NCBI RefSeq assembly: GCF_000269985.1 | Contig: NC_016109.1 | Span: 8,707,001-8,771,000, forward strand | Direction of reading: 5' to 3' | Source: Kitasatospora setae KM-6054 | Lineage (GTDB): Bacteria > Actinomycetota > Actinomycetes > Streptomycetales > Streptomycetaceae | Length of the DNA: 64,000 bases | Shown: one piece after another, positions 9,288 through 17,833 of the stretch | How the letters are laid out: the number at the start of each line of letters is the position of its first letter | Position numbering within the stretch: the stretch's first letter is position 1 | Translations under genes and position numbers: made by a program | The notes under the pieces: model-generated | Database searches by the model: none | Told to the model about the DNA's origin: nothing | Seen by the model: only the letters and a program-made list of their open reading frames with translations

Positions 9288-9308
9288 GGCCCCGGCAGGG
9301 CCGGGGCC
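9288..9308 (+). terminator. hairpin after the P450 gene
   Basis: Arms GGCCCCGGC / GCCGGGGCC with a 3-nt loop, 11 nt after the P450 stop. No U-run, which is normal for Streptomyces terminators. Confidence 0.6.
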
Positions 9309-9536
9309 CTCCGGTGCCGCGCCCACGCGGCACCCACCCGCGAGGAGACCGCCACGCCGTCCCGCCCCCCGCCGCGCACACCACCGCGGACAAGCCGGCC
9401 GAGGACCAGGCCGCCGAAGCCGCCGAGGGCGAGCAGCAGCCGGCCCCGCCCGAGTCGCCGATCGAGTCGCTGCGGATCAACGCCCGCCCCCGGCCCCGAC
9501 CGCCGCGGGCCGAAGGGCGGGCGACCCCGTCGACAC

Positions 9537-10238
9537 GGCGGAGTCCTCACCTTCGCCAGACCCGACACCTGGCACACCCCCGACACCGCCACGGCCACCG
9601 ACACCGCCCGCTACGGCACCGCCCAGGCGACGGCCTGGGACCGGACGCACCCCCGGCTCACCCACCGCGGCCCCTGGCTGGACCACGCCGAGGAGGAACC
9701 ACCCATCCCGCACGGCACGTTGATCCGGCTCGAGGTCGAGTGTCTGCCGGGCGACCGGGACTTGAAACCGGTCCGGCTGTGGTGCTCGGCCACCACGGCC
9801 ACCGGCACGGACGTGGACCTGTGGTGGCAGTCCTTCCTCCGCCGTTTCGACCTGGAGCACACCTTCCGGCTGATGAAGCAGACCCTCGGCTGGACCGCCC
9901 CGAAGATCCGCCACGCCGACACCGCCGATCTGTGGACCTGGCTGATCATCGCCGCCCACACCCAGATCCGCCTCGCCCGGCCCCTGGCCGAAGACGTACG
10001 CCGGCCCTGGGAGCGACCGGCGACCGAACCCCGCCGTCTCACCCCCGCCCGCGTCCGCCGGGGGTTTCGCAACATCCGCGCGACAGCGGCCCGTCCGGCA
10101 GCCGCACCGAAACCGTCCCGGCCAGGCCCGGGACGGCCACCCGGCTCGAAGAACAAACAACGGGCCCCACGCCACAACGTCGGCAAGACGGCCAAACGAG
10201 CCGACTCGATCAAGGAACATCAAAGCCGACGAGGATAA
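9537..10238 (+). pseudogene. 5'-truncated transposase remnant (NF041680/IS4-like)
   Basis: An open frame of about 233 codons without a credible start. It carries the C-terminal DDE-transposase hallmarks: SFLRRFDLEHTFRLMKQTLG (the R-x3-E-x6-K signature around nt 9835-9895), then TADLWTWLIIAAHTQIRLAR and a basic tail GRPPGSKNKQRAPRHN. The usual N-terminal half with the first catalytic Asp residues is missing, and 9309-9536 upstream has no matching frame. The 3' end overlaps the truncated regulator on the other strand, so this insertion appears to have damaged it. Not expected to be active. Confidence 0.75.
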
Positions 10239-11030
10239 ACGCCGAGCTCAGGGACCGGAGGGCCAGCGCGGACGCGGTGGCGTCACCGGCCCCCCGGGCC
10301 AGCGAGAGGCTGATCAGCGAGAACCGCTGCGCGGCCCGGTGCTGGTCGTCGTCGAAGTTGATGAACGCGTACAGGTAGGTCAGCCGGGCGGCGACGGCCA
10401 TCACCCGGGCCCGCGCGGCCGGTGGGCTCTGAGCCCTGAGCAGCGGGGCGACGGTCAGCGACAGGTACCCCCCCCGAGCGCGTGGCGGACCTGCCCGCCG
10501 CCGCTCGACAGGTCCAGGGCCGACAGCGCGGACAGCAGGGCCTCCGCGTGCTCGACCCGCCTCCTCACCTGGCCCACCGGGCGGCCCCCGTCCTCCCGGA
10601 ACCCGAACCGGGGGACCGACAGCGGATCGGCCGACACGTCGAACCATGCCTGACCCGCGGAGGGGGAGCGCGCCGTCCGGAGCGGACCGGAGGTCAGCGC
10701 GGCCAGCTCCGCGACGGCCGCCCGGGCGTACTCCTCCCGCCCCCCCGGCGGCGCGGGGCCGTCCGGTGCGGCCAGGCCGGCCTGGGCGAGCGTGACGAGC
10801 CTCCCGAGCCGCAGCGACAGCACCGCGCAGACCAGGCCGGCCACCTGCGGCCGAGGCATCGTTCCCGCCAGCCACTGGGAGACCGAGCCCCGCTGGTAGT
10901 ACAGGGCCAGGCCCGCTCGGGCCCCGGCCTCGTTGAGCGCGAGCGCGAACTCCGCCCCGCTCCAGGACGCCTCGCGCAGCAGGGCCCGCAACCGCTGGTT
11001 GGCCACTCGCCCGGCCGGCACGCCGCTCAT
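10210..11030 (-). pseudogene. XRE-type regulator, frameshifted and C-terminally truncated
   Basis: The N-terminus from ATG 11030 (SGVPAGRVANQRLRALLREA, then YYQRGSVSQWLAGTMPRPQV) matches the HTH of Streptomyces XRE-like regulators that continue into a TPR-like domain. Near 10468-10475 a run of eight C shifts the frame: text up to GGGQVRHAL in one frame continues as YLSLTVAPLLRAQSPPAAR in another. The C-terminus stops after SLSSAFILVGF where the transposase remnant begins, well short of the usual length of about 400 aa. Both lesions suggest a dead gene; the homopolymer could also be a base-calling error. Confidence 0.75.
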
Positions 11031-11187
11031 GCCGGGATCGACCAGGGGCCCGGTACGTGCCACTGCCGTCGGCTTGCCCCGTACGTCACGCGCATGCGCG
11101 ACTCCCGTCCTTCGAAAGGGAGTTCAGGACCACCGGTCTCCATTGGCGGCCCTCTCCGGGGGAAGCGCAAGGACGCCCGGCGGTCGG

Positions 11188-12675
11188 TCAGCCGATGTCC
11201 CGCAGTTCGGCGCCGGGGAGGTCGGGGACGAGGCCGTAGCCGAACGGGATCTTGGCGAGGTAGGTGCTCCTGGCCTTGCGGTCCTCCAGCTTGAGGACGC
11301 TGCGGTACTTGCCGGAGTCCTCCGGGACGCAGGGGCCGTCGGCAAGGTCGCAGAACCACTTGTCCTTGGGGTTCTCGCTGCCGGGGGCCGGGTCCTTGAT
11401 GTTGCCGTTGAAGATGTTGTAGGGGATGTCCAGGGTGACGAGGGCGGGCTTGTCGGCGGAGATCGTGACCTGCTCGGAGGCGGCGAGGTCGCAGTGCAGG
11501 GTGTCGCCGGTGATGTTCGGGGTGGGTTCGACGTAGCAGCGCTTGTGGACGATCTTCCCGTCCTGCGCGATCCGCAGCGTGCCCTGGAGGTCCTCGCTGG
11601 TGCTGGTGTAGACCTGGGTCAGGCCGAGCAGGTCGATCCCGGTCAGCACGTAGGTGACCGGGTCGGTGTTGCGCTCGGCACCCTTCGTCCAGCGGGAGTT
11701 GAGCATCAGCTTCGGGTGCGCCCAGAAGTAGTCGGCGCCGGAGTCCTTGAAGTTGGTCATCTGCAGGGCGTACGCCACGTCCTTGCCCGCGTCCGGGCCG
11801 GTCCGGCGCCTGCCCAGGTGGGTCTCCCAGGTGAAGTCCGCGCCCTTCTCGACCAGGTCGCGCGGGTCGCCCGGCGGGTCCAGCCGCCAGTCGCGGTCCT
11901 TGGCGCAGAGCCAGCCCCACATCTTCTTGGCCACCGTGTACACCACCAGGCCCACGGCGATCACCACGCCGGCCGGGGCGCAGACGGTCGCGACCATGGC
12001 GCCGGCGACCGAGATCAGCGCGGTGACGCCCGACTCGACGTCGCGGTCGTTGACGGCGTTGGCGATCGACCAGGCGTCCCCGAGCACCGGCAGCGCGCCG
12101 GCCACCGCGGACATCACCGCGGCCGCGCCCTGCTGCGACAGCACGTCGTGACCGGTGTTCAGCTCGCCGACCTTCTCGGCGAAGTCGCCGATCGCGTCGA
12201 TCACCTTCCGTCCGCCCGCCTTCGTGCCGGAGGGGGACGGCAGGGTCGTCTCCGCCAGTCGCCGGACGTTCGGGTCGCTGCTGCTGAGCGCGATGTCGGC
12301 GGCGATCCGCGACAGGTCCCGCGGGGTGTTCCGGATGCCGGAGCCGGCCCGGTGGACGCCCCGGACGAGGTCCGGCTTCGAGGTGACGTTGTCGCCCAGC
12401 TCCTTGGTCAGCCGTTCGATCCCGGGAAGCACGGAGTCGACGTCCTTCCCGCTCATCTCGCAGGACGGCCCGCCGGCGAGCATGCAGTGCTCCTCCAGCG
12501 CCTCCTGCCAGACGTCCTCGCCGAGGTTCTCCCAGAGGGCGAGCTGCTCCGCGCCGAGGTTGCCGGCGGCCGCGCGGGCGGGCGGGCGGTGGGCCGCGGC
12601 GCTGCTGGGGGCGGCCTGGGCGGTGACGGCGAGGGCGACCGCCGCGCAGGCGGCGGTGAGGAGTCGTTTGGTCAC
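11188..12675 (-). CDS. secreted protein of unknown function (495 aa)
   Basis: GTG at 12675 (VTKRLL) opens a clean signal peptide, LTAACAAVALAVTAQAAPSSAAA. The mature part has an acidic N-terminal half with four Cys, a hydrophobic glycine/alanine stretch near residues 200-250 (VTALISVAGAMVATVCAPAG then VIAVGLVVYTVAKK) that could insert in a membrane, and a beta-rich C-terminal half (VTYVLTGIDLLGLTQVYTST). The hydrophobic hairpin between two soluble parts recalls channel- or toxin-like secreted proteins, but no family is recognised. Upstream spacing lacks a strong ribosome site. Confidence 0.75.
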   Translation of the reverse strand: MTKRLLTAACAAVALAVTAQAAPSSAAAHRPPARAAAGNLGAEQLALWENLGEDVWQEALEEHCMLAGGPSCEMSGKDVDSVLPGIERLTKELGDNVTSKPDLVRGVHRAGSGIRNTPRDLSRIAADIALSSSDPNVRRLAETTLPSPSGTKAGGRKVIDAIGDFAEKVGELNTGHDVLSQQGAAAVMSAVAGALPVLGDAWSIANAVNDRDVESGVTALISVAGAMVATVCAPAGVVIAVGLVVYTVAKKMWGWLCAKDRDWRLDPPGDPRDLVEKGADFTWETHLGRRRTGPDAGKDVAYALQMTNFKDSGADYFWAHPKLMLNSRWTKGAERNTDPVTYVLTGIDLLGLTQVYTSTSEDLQGTLRIAQDGKIVHKRCYVEPTPNITGDTLHCDLAASEQVTISADKPALVTLDIPYNIFNGNIKDPAPGSENPKDKWFCDLADGPCVPEDSGKYRSVLKLEDRKARSTYLAKIPFGYGLVPDLPGAELRDIG

Positions 12676-12896
12676 GGACGGCAACGTACCCGGAGGTGGC
12701 CGGTCATCCTTAGCGCGCCGCTGCGGACGCCGGTGCCGGGCGGTGGGCCGGGTCGGGCGCGGGCGGTGCCGTACCGGGCCGGGGCGTCCCCGGAGCGGAC
12801 GGGGGCCGGGTGGAGGGGAGGTGTTCCGTCGGGTGGTTCCGGTGACGGAACCCGGGCGCGAGGCGGTTCGCGGACCAGCCGTCGGACGGGTCCGGC

Positions 12897-13412
12897 TCAG
12901 TCGTCGAAGGCGCGGGTCTGGCCGGGGTGCTTCAGGCGTCGGCGGATGAAGACCAGGGCGCTGTCCTTCGTCACGAAGAGGTCGACCTTCCGGTCGGTCG
13001 TCGACCACAGGCCGGTGCCGAGGTCCAGGACGGCCCAGGGGGCGCGGCCGTGGCGGTCCGGTGGCAGTTGTACCGGCTCGTGTCGCGCGGCCGGGCCGGG
13101 ATGCGGGGTGAGCGTCAGGAGGTCGAGTACCGCGCGGACGTGGCGCACCAGGTGGGCGAGCTGTTCCCCGGTCAGGCCGTCGAGGTGGTGGACCGGTGCG
13201 CGCGGGGCGAGGAGGGCGAGGAGGGCGAGGAGGGCGGCCGCCTCCGCGCGGAGCGCGGGCGCCTGCTCGGTGCTCCTGCGCTCCCGCAGCGCGGCTTGGC
13301 GGCACGCCTGCGAGCAGTACAGGCTCGGCCGTCCGGTGGCGGCCCGGGACAGGGGGCGGGTGCACTTCACGGCGGCGCACTGGGGCGTGGCATTCGCGCT
13401 CTGTTTCGTCAC
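12897..13412 (-). CDS. small treble-clef zinc-finger protein (171 aa)
   Basis: GTG at 13412 starts VTKQSANATPQC. The N-terminus holds a Cys4-type finger: CAAVKC, then ATGRPSLYCSQACRQAALRERR, resembling treble-clef/FCS-like zinc ribbons found as small Streptomyces proteins. An Ala/Leu-rich helix and a C-terminal globular part (VLDLGTGLWSTTDRKVDLFV) follow. The start codon lies inside the palindrome 13404-13430. A divergent paralogue starts at 13833 with the same finger and the same palindrome/start arrangement. Function unknown; DNA binding is plausible for the basic finger. Confidence 0.7.
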   Translation of the reverse strand: MTKQSANATPQCAAVKCTRPLSRAATGRPSLYCSQACRQAALRERRSTEQAPALRAEAAALLALLALLAPRAPVHHLDGLTGEQLAHLVRHVRAVLDLLTLTPHPGPAARHEPVQLPPDRHGRAPWAVLDLGTGLWSTTDRKVDLFVTKDSALVFIRRRLKHPGQTRAFDD

Positions 13413-13430
13413 ATTCAAACTGTGACGCAA
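13404..13430. promoter_or_regulatory. 27-bp palindrome, site 1
   Basis: TTTCGTCAC-N9-GTGACGCAA, a complete match to the repeated consensus TTKCGTCAC-N9-GTGACGMAA. On the minus strand the right arm supplies the GTG start and first two codons of the zinc-finger gene. A bound protein would block initiation directly. Seven related sites lie between here and 29.7 kb. Confidence 0.7.
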
Positions 13431-13814
13431 CGTTCCAGGGTTGGCAACAGAGCGTGAGGCCGCCGGTGCGCCCGGCCGGTCGCCGGGCCCCAGGACGGTT
13501 CGGGTCGAGGAAGGCGCCGGATTGCCGGGTGGTCCGGTCGGCGGAGGCACGCGGCGCACGGTGCGCGCCGTTCCGCGTATCGCGCGCCGGTCCGTACGCC
13601 GTGCGCCGCGCTCGGGGGAGGCGGCGCCAGGTGGCTCGCGGTCGGCTGCGGTGCCGGCCGGAGGAGGCCGTCGCCCCATGGGGTCAATGGCCGTCCGTGT
13701 GCGTTCTTTCGGTGCTCCGGCGGTTCGGGGGATCGGTCCGGTCCGCCGGAGTACCCGCCCCCGGCGCTCGGCCGGTCCGACGTCGGAGGCCGGATTCTTG
13801 CATGCCGCCCCGGG
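13431..13814. other. intergenic region between divergent zinc-finger genes
   Basis: 384 bp with no supported gene, bounded on each side by a copy of the 27-bp palindrome. GC-rich open frames here have no coding signature. Confidence 0.6.
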
Positions 13815-13841
13815 TTGCATCACAGTGATGGCGTGACGAAA
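13815..13841. promoter_or_regulatory. 27-bp palindrome, site 2
   Basis: TTGCATCAC-N9-GTGACGAAA, one mismatch to consensus. The right arm again is the start codon region (GTG ACG AAA) of the plus-strand zinc-finger gene, in the same register as site 1. The spacer also contains a short nested palindrome, CATCAC-A-GTGATG. Confidence 0.7.
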
Positions 13842-14252
13842 GGCGAGGAAGGCGCGGACGCGGGCGCGGTGTGCGCCGGTCCCGGTTGCCGGGAACCCCT
13901 GATCCGGGCCGCCACCGGCCGACCCGCCGTGTACTGCGGGCAGGCGTGCCGGCAGGCGGCGCTCCGCCGCCGGAGGCTGCGGGAGGCCGCGCCCGCGCTC
14001 CGCGCCGAAGCGCGTGACCTGCTGGGAGCGCTCGGCGCGGCCTCGGGGGTCCCGGAGAGCACCTACGAGGAGCACCTGGGGCGCCTCGGCGCCGAGGACC
14101 TCGACGACCTCATCCGCCACGCCCGCGCGGCCCGCGCGGGTCTGGACGGTGTGCGGGGCATCCTCGGCCGGGGCCGACCGCCGGCCCGGCCGGCTCCCGC
14201 CGCCTCCTGGTCCGGACTCTTCAAGGAACCCCCCGCCACCCGGAACGCCTGA
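13833..14252 (+). CDS. small treble-clef zinc-finger protein (139 aa)
   Basis: GTG 13833 (VTKGEEGADAG) is preferred over the upstream ATG at 13815 because it parallels the paralogue at 13412. Finger residues: CAGPGC, then ATGRPAVYCGQACRQAALRRRR. The rest is an Arg/Ala-rich helical region (APALRAEARDLLGALGAA, LGRLGAEDLDDLIRHARAAR). The gene has no separate leader: its start is embedded in palindrome site 2. The stop lies within the long terminator palindrome 14241-14278. Confidence 0.7.
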   Translation: MTKGEEGADAGAVCAGPGCREPLIRAATGRPAVYCGQACRQAALRRRRLREAAPALRAEARDLLGALGAASGVPESTYEEHLGRLGAEDLDDLIRHARAARAGLDGVRGILGRGRPPARPAPAASWSGLFKEPPATRNA

Positions 14253-14278
14253 CCGGCCCGGGCCGGTCAGGCGTTCCG
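14241..14278. terminator. 38-bp perfect palindrome, bidirectional terminator
   Basis: Two 19-bp arms with no spacer (CGGAACGCCTGACCGGCCC and its complement) between convergent genes ending at 14252 (+) and 14285 (-). It includes the stop codon of the zinc-finger gene. Confidence 0.85.
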
Positions 14279-14284
14279 GGTGGC

Positions 14285-15669
14285 TCAGCGGTGCCGGGCG
14301 CCCCGGCGGCGGGACAGCCCGATGCCCGCGGCGCCTGCGGCCACCAGCACGAACGCGACGGCCGCCCGGGCCCGCAAGCCGTGGCCTCCCCCCGCCCCGG
14401 TCTCGGCGAGGCGGTCCCCACCGGGGGCACCCGACCGCCCCGGGACCGGGGTCGTGACCGGCGCGACGGTGACCGCCGGTGCCGTCGAGGACCCGCCGGT
14501 GGCGGACGGCGGTAGCGGATCGTCCGAAGCCGGCGGCGGGGAGGCCGCGCGGGACGGCCGTGCGCCACTCGGGCCGGGGGAAGCGGACGGTGGCGGAGGC
14601 GACAGGGCGACCGACGTCGGCGTGGGCGTCGGCGACGGGGCGGGGACGGTGGGCGGGGCCGAGGCGCCGGGGGAGGGTGACGGGGACGGGGCCGCCGACG
14701 CGCCGACGGTTGGGACGGCCGAGGCGCTGCCCGACGGCTCCGGGCCGGAGGTGGGCGTCGGGCTCGCGGACGGTGCGGCACTCGGCGTCGGGGTGGGAAC
14801 CGTGGACGCCGCGGTGCTGGGCGACGGTGTCGACGACCGCTCGGGCATCGGGGTGGGCGTGGGGGACGGCGTGGGGGACGGAGACGGGGACGGGGACGCG
14901 GCCCGGCAGTCCACCTGCACCTCGCCCAGGCGGAGCGCGATGATCGGGCCCTGGTGCACCCGGTTCCCGTCGGTGTCGTCGAGCGTTCCGGAGACTTCGA
15001 TGTCGAGCCAGGCGGAGGCCGTGTACTGCCGGGACTGCGTGGCCGGTTCCTGGTGCGGGGAGACGGTCACCGTCAGGGTGCCGGCGCCGATGCCGGGGAC
15101 GCCGAGGTCCGCGCCGGTGACGGCGAGCCGGGTGGTCCCGGCGGAGAGCCGCCGGCCCAGGACGGTGATCCGCGCGGAGTCCGTGCGGTGGTAGGCGAGC
15201 GCCCACGGTCCGATCGGTGCGGGGACGCGCTCGACGCGTACGCGTCGAGCGAGCCGACCGCTCCGGCCTCCACCCGGACGAGCGAGCGGGAGTTGAACCG
15301 GACCTCCAGGCCGGTGAGCTGGGCCTGCGCGGAGTCCCGGCTCGCGGACACGGACGTGCGGGCCGTCCCCGAGCCGACCGCCACGTGTGCGAGCACGCCG
15401 TCCGGGTCGGAGAAGTCGCCCTGGTCGTCCGCGCCGTGACCGGGGCCGGACGCGGTCCCGTACGTGCCGCTGAACGCGGCCAGCCCGATCGCGGGAACGG
15501 CCGAGCTGTTCAGCCGGATCAGCCTGGCACTGGCCTGCGCCCCCGGGACGGCGGAGGTCGCCTTCGCCCGGGTCGGCAGCGGGACGAGCAGCGCGGCGGC
15601 CGCCGCCGCCAGCGCGGCAGCGCGCGCCACGGCGGACGGCGAAAAGCCGGGGGAGGTTTCGGTACGCAC
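14285..15669 (-). pseudogene. LAETG cell-wall-anchored protein, split by a frameshift
   Basis: GTG 15669 (VRTETSPG) gives a signal peptide (AVARAAALAAAAAALLVPLP) and a beta-type domain up to VEAGAVGSLDAYA. The homologous continuation RVERVPAPIGPWALAYHR lies in a different frame and leads to a Ser/Pro/Thr stalk with many SP repeats, then LAETG, a membrane helix (AAVAFVLVAAGAAGIGL) and RRR: a class E sortase-type signal. One base appears missing at 15230-15249, inside a perfect 20-bp palindrome. If the shift is real the anchor is lost; if it is a sequencing artefact, this is one intact surface protein of about 460 aa. Confidence 0.75.
15230..15249. repeat. 20-bp perfect palindrome at the frameshift
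   Basis: Arms CTCGACGCGT / ACGCGTCGAG with no spacer. The reading frame of the LAETG protein changes exactly here. Confidence 0.8.
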
Positions 15670-15792
15670 GGAGCGAGCCTTACCGGCCGCCCGGCGGAGT
15701 TCCGGGCGGCGCGCCACGCGCCCCGCCGAGCGGGGGCGGACCGCTCCGGCACCGTCCGTCCGCCCGCGCCCGGCGCCAGCGGTGGGCCGATC

Positions 15793-15819
15793 TTGCGTCG
15801 ACGGCCGCGCGTGACGAAA
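15793..15819. promoter_or_regulatory. 27-bp palindrome, site 3
   Basis: TTGCGTCGA-N9-GTGACGAAA, two mismatches. It lies between the divergent LAETG gene (start 15669) and the IspH-like gene (start 15968). The right arm begins a 22-codon open frame (VTKRVGSAV...) that is probably fortuitous. Confidence 0.6.
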
Positions 15820-15967
15820 CGGGTCGGCTCCGCCGTGCCGTCGGGGCCCGCGTCGGGCCCGCATCACCCGTTCGCATGAGAGGCGCGACGCGCACGCGTC
15901 CGACCGCGCGGGGGACCCCGAAACTCGGGCACACACCCGGCCGCTACGCCTCCCAGGAGGACCACCG

Positions 15968-17014
15968 ATGCACAGGACACGGCTGACGGAGTTCTTCCCG
16001 CTGCACCACCAGGTCGGCCCGGAGCCGACGGTGCCGCGCGGATTCGTCCACCCGGAGCGCGGCCGCGTCGCGTGTCCGGCCGCCCCGCTCGTCGAGGCGC
16101 ACCTGCGCGCGGAGGGACTCCTGACCGGAGCGGGCGGCCCCGCGCCGGAGCTCCTGCCCGTTCCCGCCCAACGGGTCCGCGACGGCGGCGTCCTGGCGTG
16201 CACCACCTACATCGACCTCGACGGCTCGGTGACCGGGATCGCGGTCACCGCCCCGCGGGCGCTGGAGACCGCCGCCCGCGACGCCGTCCAGCGCTGGGCC
16301 GCCGTGCTGCGGACCCGGCGCATCGTCATCGCCCTCGGCGAGCCCTGCCGGCAGGCGGCGCGGTCCGCTCCCGGGCACGCCGGCTGCCCGAAGGCGGCCG
16401 CGACCCGGGAGCTGGTGCGGCAGTACCGGGAGCGGGGCGACACGGTCCTCGTGCTGGGAGCGGCGGGCGAGTGCGACAGCGCCTCCGCGCACGCGCTCCC
16501 CGACGTCGCGGCCGCCCTCCGCTTCGAGCCCGACGACGACACGAGGCTCTCCTTCGTCCTCGCCCCCTGCTCGCCGGTCGAGGCCGCGATGCCCGTGCTG
16601 CGGGTCCTGCGCGCCCGGTTCCCCGCGCTGCGCGGCCAGCACCCCGACCAGTGGTGCTACGCGGCCTCGGACGCCCGCCTCGGCGCCCGGATGGTGACGG
16701 AGACCAGCGACCTGGTGCTCGACCTCGGAGCCTCCGCCGCCCCGACCGACGGTGCGGACGCGCCCAGCCGCCGTACGGTCCGGCGCGTCCGCACCCTCGC
16801 CGACCTCCGCCCCGAGGAACTCGCCGCCGCCGCCACGGTCGGCGTCCTGCCGCAGCTGTCGGGACGGGAGCGGCCCGACGACTCGCCCACCGTCACCGAC
16901 GTGATCGAGGTCCTGTCGGGCCTCGGCCCGCTCAGCGTCGTCCACCACCGCGCCAGCACCGACGTCAGCACCAACGTCTACGAACGCTCGGCACTCGCGC
17001 ACTCGGCCCGGTAG
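15968..17014 (+). CDS. IspH/LytB-like iron-sulfur protein (divergent)
   Basis: 348 aa, ATG 15968 with AGGAGG at 15954. The order of motifs follows IspH (4-hydroxy-3-methylbut-2-enyl diphosphate reductase). C140 in HAGCPKAAATRELVRQYRER parallels the second cluster Cys with its following helix. GDTVLVLGAAGE parallels the GYTVLLIGHxGHPE segment. C230 in QWCYAASDARLGARMV parallels the third Cys (ICYATTNRQ). C36 or C78 may be the first. The conserved His/Glu of the substrate loop are not kept (GAAGECDSASAH), so it is probably not the housekeeping reductase. Role unknown; no other isoprenoid gene adjoins it. Confidence 0.55.
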   Translation: MHRTRLTEFFPLHHQVGPEPTVPRGFVHPERGRVACPAAPLVEAHLRAEGLLTGAGGPAPELLPVPAQRVRDGGVLACTTYIDLDGSVTGIAVTAPRALETAARDAVQRWAAVLRTRRIVIALGEPCRQAARSAPGHAGCPKAAATRELVRQYRERGDTVLVLGAAGECDSASAHALPDVAAALRFEPDDDTRLSFVLAPCSPVEAAMPVLRVLRARFPALRGQHPDQWCYAASDARLGARMVTETSDLVLDLGASAAPTDGADAPSRRTVRRVRTLADLRPEELAAAATVGVLPQLSGRERPDDSPTVTDVIEVLSGLGPLSVVHHRASTDVSTNVYERSALAHSAR

Positions 17015-17037
17015 CCGGCGCGGTGGGCCGCGGACCG

Positions 17038-17559
17038 TCAGCCCGTCGGCGTCGCCGCGCTCCGCAGGGTGATGCGGGCCGCCAGGGGGCCAGGCGGTTC
17101 CACCAGGACCTCTTCCACCGTGAGCGGGCGGGTTCCGACGTCCGCTCGGGCCAGGCGGCGGCACGCGCCTTCGAGGTCGTCGACCTCGAAGGCCACCGCG
17201 TACAGGCCCCGTCCGCGCCGCCGCAGGTGCCGCGCCACCGGCCCCTCGCCGCCGTCGGGGGCCAGCAGGCGCAGGTACCGTCCGTCCGGCAGGATCCAGC
17301 GGGCGGTGTCGGCGCCCGGCAGGGCGTCGTGGCCGGGCTCCGGTGGACCGCCGAGCAGGACGCCGTGAGCGGGAACCGCATCCGCCAGGCTCTCGGCGGC
17401 GACGTCCACCCCGGCCGCGCCCCGGACGGCGTCCGGGGAGCCCCCGTCGAGCGCCCACCGAAGAGCCGCCGCCGGATAGGCCGGCCGTATCCGGTCGTAC
17501 ACCTCGGCCACCGCGCCGAAGGAGAGGGCGAACCCGTCCGTTCCCGTTCCGCCCCGCAC
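17038..17559 (-). CDS. VOC-domain protein with a methyltransferase-like N-terminus (possible fusion remnant)
   Basis: 173 aa from GTG 17559. Residues about 8-33 (FALSFGAVAEVYDRIRPAYP, then AAALRWALDGG) are the standard opening of a class I methyltransferase, yet the glycine-rich SAM loop that should follow is absent. From residue 45 the text reads as a glyoxalase/VOC fold (ADTARWILPDGRYLRLLAPD, GLYAVAFEVDDLEGACRRLA, then VEPPGPLAARITLRS). It looks like a deletion fusing a methyltransferase start to a VOC domain; the product may still fold as a VOC protein. No partner gene is apparent. Confidence 0.6.
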   Translation of the reverse strand: MRGGTGTDGFALSFGAVAEVYDRIRPAYPAAALRWALDGGSPDAVRGAAGVDVAAESLADAVPAHGVLLGGPPEPGHDALPGADTARWILPDGRYLRLLAPDGGEGPVARHLRRRGRGLYAVAFEVDDLEGACRRLARADVGTRPLTVEEVLVEPPGPLAARITLRSAATPTG

Positions 17560-17833
17560 GACGCCCCCTCGGACACTCCCGATCCTCCGGACCGCCTTAC
17601 CGCAACGCGGTCGAGGGAACGCGAGCGAAGCATGTGCAGGAATAAGGAATATGGGCCCAAAATCCACCGGAATCCATTCGTGTGCGCCACCCGCTGGTGA
17701 CCGGGGTCCGACGGCGGGACACCGTTCCGGCGCCGGCACACGCCCACCGGCGGGCCAATGGCCGAGCGCGGTGGAACGCGCTGCGGATAGTGGGGCGGCC
17801 CGTTCCACCGAAACCGACCTCCGGGAGCCCCCC

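Noticed and set aside
9309..9536. N-terminal half of the truncated transposase
   Set aside because: No frame here continues the transposase; a short acidic stretch (DKPAEDQAAEAAEGEQQ) is not enough to support a gene.
13404..13430. Crp or Rex operator
   Set aside because: Crp sites are GTG-N6-GnCAC type and Rex is TTGTGAAN4TTCACAA; here the half-sites face the other way with a 9-bp spacer.
15811..15879. 22-aa peptide gene starting in palindrome site 3
   Set aside because: It parallels the VTK starts of the zinc-finger genes but has no finger, and its sequence is generic GC-rich filler.
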